This document shows positions 57,002-64,000 of a stretch of 64,000 nucleotides of DNA, one piece after another. The DNA lies in NCBI RefSeq assembly GCF_902506205.1, contig NZ_LR732816.1:557733-621732 (forward strand). The letters are read 5' to 3'. The notes under the pieces were generated by a model. The model was not told where the DNA came from, searched no databases, and saw only the letters and a list, made by a program, of their open reading frames with translations. The stretch comes from Brevundimonas sp. G8 (GTDB taxonomy: Bacteria > Pseudomonadota > Alphaproteobacteria > Caulobacterales > Caulobacteraceae). The translations under genes were made by a program, and so were the position numbers. The first letter of the stretch is position 1. Each line of letters opens with the position of its first letter.

Positions 57002-57571
57002 TCAGGCCCCGCGATCCCGTGGGCCGACGAACTTGAGCAGGCCGACGACCTTGGACCCCATGCGGATCAGCCGCATCAGCGTGTCGGGGGGGACGCCAAG
57101 CATCTGTTGATACCAACCGTCGACGGTGTTGACGAAGCCTTGCAGGCGCTCCAGCCGTGCGCGGACCTCGGGGCTGACACCCGATCCATGAGCATCGACG
57201 CCGGCGACGGCTTCATTGATGGCCACGACCATGGGGTCGATCTCGCGCGCCTTTCGCCCCTGTGCGACCTTTGTGGCCATCTGCCAGAGGTCGGTTTCCG
57301 CCTGATAATGATCCCGACGATCACCCAGCACCGGCACGCGGTGGATCAGCTTCCAGGTCAGCAGTTCCTTGAGGCTGTTCGAAACGTTGGACCGCGCCAG
57401 CCCCAATGTCGTGGCGATGTCCTCGGCCGTCAGTGGACGTTCGCTGAGATACAGAAGCGCCTGGATCTGAGCCACCGAACGGTTGACCCCCCATTGCCCG
57501 CCAAGATCGCCCCAGCGCAACACAATCTGTTCGACAGCGAGTGGAAGCGGCCTGTCGTTCGTTTCTGTCAT
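57002..57571 (-). CDS. GbsR/MarR-type transcriptional regulator
   Basis: A 189-residue regulator with a winged-helix region (PLTAEDIATTLGLARSNVSN SLKELLTWKLIHRVPVLGDR) and a C-terminal helical part; the closest style is GbsR-like proteins. ATG 57571 lies exactly in the centre of an 18-bp palindrome, its likely operator, so it probably represses itself and the membrane SRPBCC gene downstream. Ligand is unknown. Confidence 0.85.
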   Translation of the reverse strand: MTETNDRPLPLAVEQIVLRWGDLGGQWGVNRSVAQIQALLYLSERPLTAEDIATTLGLARSNVSNSLKELLTWKLIHRVPVLGDRRDHYQAETDLWQMATKVAQGRKAREIDPMVVAINEAVAGVDAHGSGVSPEVRARLERLQGFVNTVDGWYQQMLGVPPDTLMRLIRMGSKVVGLLKFVGPRDRGA

Positions 57572-57579
57572 GACAGAAA
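57562..57579 (-). promoter_or_regulatory. Perfect 18-bp palindromic operator on the start codon
   Basis: TTTCTGTCATGACAGAAA is a perfect inverted repeat. It overlaps the ATG of the GbsR-like gene, so regulator binding would block translation or elongation as well as initiation. The likely ligand-free repressor would bind here. Confidence 0.75.
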
Positions 57580-57624
57580 TAAACGACAACCACCGTCTTG
57601 AGTCAAGAGGGCGACTGCCCCGCC

Positions 57625-58029
57625 CTACCCCTTGCGCCCATCGAACTCGGCCCGCGCCGTCTCGATACGGTCGATGTTCTTCTCGGCCCAGGTCCAGACG
57701 CCGCAGAAGGCTTCGGCCAGGGTGACGCCCAGGTCGGTCAGGCGGTATTCGACCTTGGGCGGAATGACCGGGTGGACGGTGCGGACCACCAGGCCGTCGC
57801 GCTCCATCTGACGCAGAGTCTGGGTCAGCATCTTCTGACTGATCCCGCCGACCAACTCGCCGACGCGGGTGAAGCGCTGTTCGCCATGTTCGGCCAGGAC
57901 CTCCAGGATCAGCATCGTCCACTTGTCCGCCACCCGGCCGATCACGTCGTTGACCAGGGCCTCGACGCGGGGATCGGCGTGCTCGCCAGTCTCAGGGTGG
58001 GCGATTCTTGCAGGCGGAACGGCCGTCAT
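57625..58029 (-). CDS. HxlR-family transcriptional regulator
   Basis: A 134-residue regulator: DKWTMLILEVLAEHGEQRFT, RVGELVGGISQKMLTQTLRQMERDG and VVRTVHPVIPPKVEYRLTDLG match the HxlR winged helix. It is divergent from an SDR gene, a common HxlR arrangement, so it probably represses that enzyme and responds to a reactive aldehyde or quinone. Confidence 0.9.
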   Translation of the reverse strand: MTAVPPARIAHPETGEHADPRVEALVNDVIGRVADKWTMLILEVLAEHGEQRFTRVGELVGGISQKMLTQTLRQMERDGLVVRTVHPVIPPKVEYRLTDLGVTLAEAFCGVWTWAEKNIDRIETARAEFDGRKG

Positions 58030-58050
58030 GTCCAAATCTTTCGCTCGGGT

Positions 58051-58077
58051 AAGTATGGCGACTTTTAGTGCCTACTT
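58051..58077 (-). promoter_or_regulatory. HxlR operator candidate
   Basis: AAGTATGGC and GCCTACTT flank a 10-base spacer, an imperfect inverted repeat in the 115-base gap between the divergent HxlR and SDR genes. Confidence 0.55.
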
Positions 58078-58143
58078 TCCAATGGAGAGCGTCAGGCATA
58101 CCTCGTCTGTCGCAATGACGCACCCCCGTCAGGAGAGACACCC

Positions 58144-58896
58144 ATGAACACCACCGGCAACACCATCCTGATCACCGGCGGCGGATCCGGCATCGGCCGC
58201 GCACTGGCCGAGGCCCTGCACGCACGCGGAAACCAGGTCGTCATCACCGGCCGCCGCGAAGCCGCGCTGAAAGCGGTGGTCGAGGCCAATCCGGGCATGG
58301 CCTGGGCCGCGCTGGACGTCGCTGATCCGGCCGCGATCCGCGCCTTCGCCGCCCAGGTCGTGCGCGATCACCCCGCCCTGAACGTGGTGATCAACAACGC
58401 CGGCATCATGCAGGCCGAAGACCTGAAGGCCGAACCGTTCGACCTGGATGTGGTCGACGCGACCGTCACGACGAACCTGCTGGGCCCTATCCGCCTGACG
58501 GCGGCGCTGCTGCCGCATCTGCGGGCTCAGGCGGCGTCCACGGTGATCAACGTGACCTCGGGCCTGGCCTTCATCCCGCTGACGGCGACCCCGACCTACA
58601 ACGCCACCAAGGCGGCGATCCATTCCTGGACCCAGTCCCTGCGGCATCAGCTGGCCGACACATCGGTCGAGGTGCTGGAACTGGCCCCGCCCGCCGTCGC
58701 CACCGACCTGATGCCGGGCCATGCGGAGAACCCCAACTCCATGCCGCTGGCCGACTATACGGCCGAGGTGATCGGCCTGATCGAACGCGGCGAGACCCCG
58801 CGCGGCGAGATTCTGGTCGAACGGGTCAAGCCGCTGCGGTTCGCGGAGGTGAATGGCTATGAGGCGGTTTTCGAGCGTCTGAACGGCGGCGCGTAA
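58144..58896 (+). CDS. Short-chain dehydrogenase/reductase
   Basis: A 250-residue Rossmann-fold oxidoreductase with cofactor loop TGGGSGIGRALAEAL, NNAGIM, a catalytic Ser in VINVTSGLAFIPL and YxxxK in PTYNATKAAIHS. The likely cofactor is NAD(P)H. It is controlled by the divergent HxlR gene and could detoxify carbonyls or act in lipid/quinone metabolism; substrate unknown. Resembles DltE/YohF-like SDRs. Confidence 0.9.
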   Translation: MNTTGNTILITGGGSGIGRALAEALHARGNQVVITGRREAALKAVVEANPGMAWAALDVADPAAIRAFAAQVVRDHPALNVVINNAGIMQAEDLKAEPFDLDVVDATVTTNLLGPIRLTAALLPHLRAQAASTVINVTSGLAFIPLTATPTYNATKAAIHSWTQSLRHQLADTSVEVLELAPPAVATDLMPGHAENPNSMPLADYTAEVIGLIERGETPRGEILVERVKPLRFAEVNGYEAVFERLNGGA

Positions 58897-58899
58897 AAA

Positions 58900-59066
58900 C
58901 TCTCCCTCCCCGTCCCGGGGAGGGTGGTCGCGCAGCGACCGGGTGGGGGCGGCCAGGCAAGGCATCTCAGATTTCGTTTGAAGTCAGATCGGTGCGCCGT
59001 CGCCTGGCCGCCCCCACCCGGCTTCGCCTGCGGCTCAGCCCCCCTCCCCCGCAGGGGGAGGGAAAA
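58900..59066 (+). repeat. Dispersed palindromic repeat, family A copy 6
   Basis: About 167 bp between the SDR and lepA stop codons. Arms CTCCCTCCCCGTCCCGGGGA, GGTGGTCGCGCAGCGACCGG and CCCCCGCAGGGGGAGGGA. The middle GTTTGAAGTCAGATCGGTGC matches copy 4. Confidence 0.87.
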
Positions 59067-59074
59067 TTATGAGA

Positions 59075-60883
<1,809 letters not shown>

Positions 60884-61079
60884 CCGCGCGCCCCTATCAC
60901 GCGTAGAGGGCGGGGGCCAGCCGCACGGCCGATCCAGCCCGCGCCTTGCGTCACATTAAGCCTTGGCAATAAACCGTTTCGGCGTTTGAGAACGGCTCGC
61001 GGACGCGGTATGCAGCAGGCCTTCTTCCCCACCGGCGCGAGCCGGCGATCCGCTTCGCCAGCAACCGAGGATTTCCCCC

Positions 61080-62237
61080 GTGTCCAAGACGACCCGAACC
61101 GCTTTTAATGTCAGCGCCATGGCCCTGTCGGCCTTCCTGCTGGCGAGCTGCGGCGGACATGGCGACGAAAAGAAGGACGAAAAGGCCGGCGGCGGCTCGC
61201 GCCAGACCATCAGCGCGGCGACCGTGGCCCAGACCAACCTGAACCGCACCGTGACCGCATCGGGCACCGTCTCGGCCTGGGAAGAGGTGCCGGTGGCGGC
61301 CGAGACCGGCGGCCTGACCGCCGTCGCCGTCTATGTGGACGAAGGCTCCTACGTCCGTCAGGGCCAGCCCCTAGTGCAGATGAACGACGTCCTGCTGCGC
61401 GCCCAGCTTCAGCAGCAGCAGGCCCAGGTCCAGCTGGCCCAGGCCAATGTGTCGCGTGACGACGCCGCGCTGGATCGCGCCCAGCAGCTGAAGGAACGCG
61501 GCTTCCTCAGCCAGGCGTCGCTGGACACGGCGCTCGCCAACCAGCGCGCCTCCAACGCCAATCTGGCGGCCGCGCGCGCGACCCTGGCCCAGACCCAGAC
61601 CCAGCTTTCGCAGGCCACCATCCGCGCGCCCGTCGGCGGCCTGATCATCAGCCGCAGCGTGACCAAGGGTCAGATCATCTCGGCCGGGACCGAACTGTTC
61701 CGCATGGTGCGTGACGGCCGGCTGGAACTGGACGCCCAGGTGCCCGAGACCGAATTGGCCCTGATCCGCGCCGGACAGTCGGCGACCGTCTCCTCCAGCG
61801 AGGCCGGTCAGACGACCGGATCGGTCCGCATCGTCACGCCCGAGGTGAACGCCACCACCCGCCTAGGCCTGGCGCGCATCTCGCTGGCGCCCGGCGCCCA
61901 ACTTCGTCCCGGCATGTTCGCCCGCGCCGACATCGCCGTCGGCGACCAGCCGGCGACCACCGTGCCGACCGGCGCGGTGCTGTATCGCGAGAACAAGCCG
62001 GGCGTCTTCGTCGTCAACGGCGACAGCACGGTCCACTTCCAGCCCGTGACCGTTCTGTCGCGCACCGAGGCCCAGACGGCGGTCAGCGGCGTCGCCGTCG
62101 GCGTCCGCGTCGCCGTGGACGGCGCCGGCTTCTTGAACGAAGGCGACCGCGTCAACGTGGCCCAGGCTGTTGGCAATACGCAGGCCGCGCCTGCCGCCCA
62201 GCCTGCGGCCCCGGCGGCCCCGGCGGCCAAGAAGTAG
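61080..62237 (+). CDS. RND efflux periplasmic adaptor (lipoprotein)
   Basis: A 385-residue HlyD/AcrA-type adaptor. Lipobox FLLASCGG anchors it; biotinyl-lipoyl-like halves (EEVPVAAETGGLTAVAVYVD and TIRAPVGGLIISRSVTKGQI) flank a helical hairpin, and beta-barrel and membrane-proximal parts follow. The C-terminus is Ala/Pro-rich. A GTG start is used. It is followed by its RND pump 10 bases later. It should bridge the pump and an outer-membrane channel such as TolC; the exported drugs are unknown. Confidence 0.88.
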   Translation: MSKTTRTAFNVSAMALSAFLLASCGGHGDEKKDEKAGGGSRQTISAATVAQTNLNRTVTASGTVSAWEEVPVAAETGGLTAVAVYVDEGSYVRQGQPLVQMNDVLLRAQLQQQQAQVQLAQANVSRDDAALDRAQQLKERGFLSQASLDTALANQRASNANLAAARATLAQTQTQLSQATIRAPVGGLIISRSVTKGQIISAGTELFRMVRDGRLELDAQVPETELALIRAGQSATVSSSEAGQTTGSVRIVTPEVNATTRLGLARISLAPGAQLRPGMFARADIAVGDQPATTVPTGAVLYRENKPGVFVVNGDSTVHFQPVTVLSRTEAQTAVSGVAVGVRVAVDGAGFLNEGDRVNVAQAVGNTQAAPAAQPAAPAAPAAKK

Positions 62238-62247
62238 GACCGACGCC

Positions 62248-64000
62248 ATGAACCAGATGTCGTCCTGGGCGATCAAGAACCCGATTCCGATCATCCTGCT
62301 GTTCCTGCTGCTGACGCTCGGCGGCGTGGTCGGCTTCATGGGGATGCGGATCAACTCCAACCCCGACATTGACTTCCCCCTGGTCGCCGTCACGGCCGCC
62401 CGCCCCGGCTCGGCGCCGGCGGAGATGGAGGTCCAGGTCACGCGCCTGATCGAGGATTCGCTGGCCGGCCTGTCGGGCGTGCGCCACATCACGTCCAACA
62501 TCACCGACGGCGTGTCCTCCACGACGATCGAGTTCGAGCTGGGCACCGACACCGACCGCGCCACCAACGACGTGCGCAACGCCATGACCGGCCTGCGCGC
62601 CAGCCTGCCCCAGGACATGCAGGAACCGGCGGTCCAGCGCATCGACATCACCGGCGACGCCCTGATCACCTACGTCGTCCGTTCGCCGACCATGACGCCG
62701 GAAGAGATCAGCTGGTTCATCGACAACGAGGTCAGCCGCAGCCTGCTGGCCCTGGGCGGCGTGGGCGAGGTCAACCGCTCCGGCGGTGTGGACCGCGAAA
62801 TCCGCGTCGAGCTGGATCCGCAACGGCTGGCCGCCTATGGCGTCACCGCCGCCGAGGTCAGCCAGGCGCTGAACAACGTCAACAACAACCTGCCGGGCGG
62901 CCGCGTCACCATCGCCGGGTCCGAGCGCGCCGTGCGCACCCTTGGCGCCGCGACCTCGGTCGAGCAGCTCAGCGGCACCCTGATCCCGCTGGGCGACGGC
63001 AAGACGGTGCGCCTGGATAATCTGGGCAAGGTCGAGGACAAGTGGAGCGAACCGCGCCGCCTGGCCCGCTACAACGGCCAGGAGGCCGTCACCTTCAACT
63101 TCCTGCGCTCGCGCACCGCCTCCGAGGTCAAGGTCGCCGAACGGGTCCGCGAAGAGGTCAAGAAGCTCGACGACGCCCACCCCGAACTGACGATCAGCCA
63201 GGTCACCGCCAGCGTCGAACAGATCGAGGAAAGCTACCTCGCCTCGCTGGAGGCTCTGCTGCTGGGCGCCGTGCTGGCGGTCATCATCGTCTTCATCTTC
63301 CTGCGCGACTGGCGGGCCACCTTCATCGCGGCCATGGCCATGCCGATGTCGCTGATCCCGACCTTCGCCATCCTGGGTCCGCTGGATCAGTCGCTGAACG
63401 TGGTGACCCTGCTGGCCCTGTCGCTGACCATCGGCATCCTGGTCGACGACGCCATCGTGGAGATCGAGAACATCGTCCGCCACATGCGCGACGGCAAGCC
63501 GCCCTATGACGCCTCGCTGGAGGCGGCCGACGAGATCGGCCTGGCGGTCGTGGCCACCACGGCGACCATCATCGCCGTCTTTGCGCCGGTCGGGTTCATG
63601 CCCGGCATCATCGGTCAGTTCTTCAAGGCCTTCGCCCTGGCGGCCTGCGTCTCAGTGGCCTTCTCGCTGCTGGTCGCGCGGACCCTGACGCCGCTGATGG
63701 CGGCCTTCATCCTGAAACACACCAACCACGAGGACCGCGATCCCTTCTGGATGTCGGGCTATCTGAAGGCGTTGCGCTGGTCGTTGGGCAACCGCTGGAA
63801 GGTGTTGATCCTCGGCGTGCTGTTCTTGGTCGGCTCCGTCGCCACGGCCGTTGTGGCCAAGATGTCGTTCGAGTTCATGTCGCCCGGCGACGTGGCCCGC
63901 GCCGCCTTCCAGGTCGAACTGCCGCCCGGCTCGACCCTGCGCCAGACCGACGCCGTGGTTCAGCAGGTCACCAAACGGCTGGAAGCCCGCCCCGAGGTCA
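62248..64000 (+). CDS. RND efflux pump permease, N-terminal part
   Basis: An AcrB/MexF-type pump starting MNQMSSWAIKNPIPIILLFL, cut by the window end after about 584 codons (of ~1030). Porter-domain blocks DIDFPLVAVTAARPGSAPAE and GDVARAAFQVELPPGSTLRQ are present. The membrane motif LTIGILVDDAIVEIENIVR carries the conserved aspartate pair for proton movement. In an operon with the adaptor gene. Confidence 0.92.
   Translation, partial: MNQMSSWAIKNPIPIILLFLLLTLGGVVGFMGMRINSNPDIDFPLVAVTAARPGSAPAEMEVQVTRLIEDSLAGLSGVRHITSNITDGVSSTTIEFELGTDTDRATNDVRNAMTGLRASLPQDMQEPAVQRIDITGDALITYVVRSPTMTPEEISWFIDNEVSRSLLALGGVGEVNRSGGVDREIRVELDPQRLAAYGVTAAEVSQALNNVNNNLPGGRVTIAGSERAVRTLGAATSVEQLSGTLIPLGDGKTVRLDNLGKVEDKWSEPRRLARYNGQEAVTFNFLRSRTASEVKVAERVREEVKKLDDAHPELTISQVTASVEQIEESYLASLEALLLGAVLAVIIVFIFLRDWRATFIAAMAMPMSLIPTFAILGPLDQSLNVVTLLALSLTIGILVDDAIVEIENIVRHMRDGKPPYDASLEAADEIGLAVVATTATIIAVFAPVGFMPGIIGQFFKAFALAACVSVAFSLLVARTLTPLMAAFILKHTNHEDRDPFWMSGYLKALRWSLGNRWKVLILGVLFLVGSVATAVVAKMSFEFMSPGDVARAAFQVELPPGSTLRQTDAVVQQVTKRLEARPEV

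Overview
The window looks like a chromosomal segment of a Caulobacteraceae bacterium, most likely Brevundimonas or a close relative. The DNA is very GC-rich with GC-ending codons. It carries a ctrA-type cell-cycle regulator with GANTC (CcrM) sites upstream, fliI/fliJ behind a CtrA-box-like site, a MucR regulator, DUF2336 proteins and a Rhodobacter-type gene transfer agent (GTA) cluster. No tRNA, rRNA, CRISPR array, integrase or transposase was seen.

Layout. (1) 1-12.2 kb is a GTA structural cluster on the minus strand, running from a terminase small-subunit candidate through terminase, portal, prohead protease, capsid, connectors, tail protein and tape measure to gp12 and the start of gp13. 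It is disturbed in several places. The terminase ends after its ATPase half and is fused to part of an SGNH hydrolase. An acyltransferase lies between terminase and portal. The prohead protease has about 70 residues of dispersed repeat in its N-terminus. Two islands of plus-strand genes interrupt the cluster. (2) 12.3-21.4 kb holds a YcgN-like protein, a TetR/SMR efflux pair, an ABC-F protein, an AraC regulator, a VOC protein, an esterase and a large hybrid kinase. (3) 21.4-31.9 kb holds a structured non-coding stretch, a TonB_C-type gene split by a stop codon, an orphan Tat-type binding protein, two DUF2336 genes around mucR, an OmpA/lipoprotein/zinc-ribbon operon and cysK. (4) 32-43 kb is rich in signalling and motility: an HWE-type kinase, two chemoreceptors ending in WEEF, a porin, an Lrp/EamA divergon, fliIJ and a GH10 xylanase. 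(5) 43-53.9 kb holds paired small cationic secreted proteins opposite a two-component system, a serine hydrolase, arr, ctrA with a divergent DnaA-domain-like gene, sufE and a DivJ/PleC-type kinase. (6) 53.9-64 kb holds envelope proteins of unknown role, GbsR- and HxlR-type regulators with palindromic operators, an SDR, lepA and an RND efflux adaptor with the start of its pump.

Three repeat types thread through the window. Family A is a 110-200 bp long palindrome with six copies. Family B is a ~100 bp element with two copies. The third is a single perfect 27-bp-arm palindrome. Several copies contribute sequence to genes: in-frame residues in the prohead protease, a stop codon for the acyltransferase, a Shine-Dalgarno for the xylanase, and a frameshift in a membrane-protein gene. 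These repeat-gene fusions and the terminase chimera are the most unusual things here. All family assignments rest on reading motifs by eye; no database search was run.
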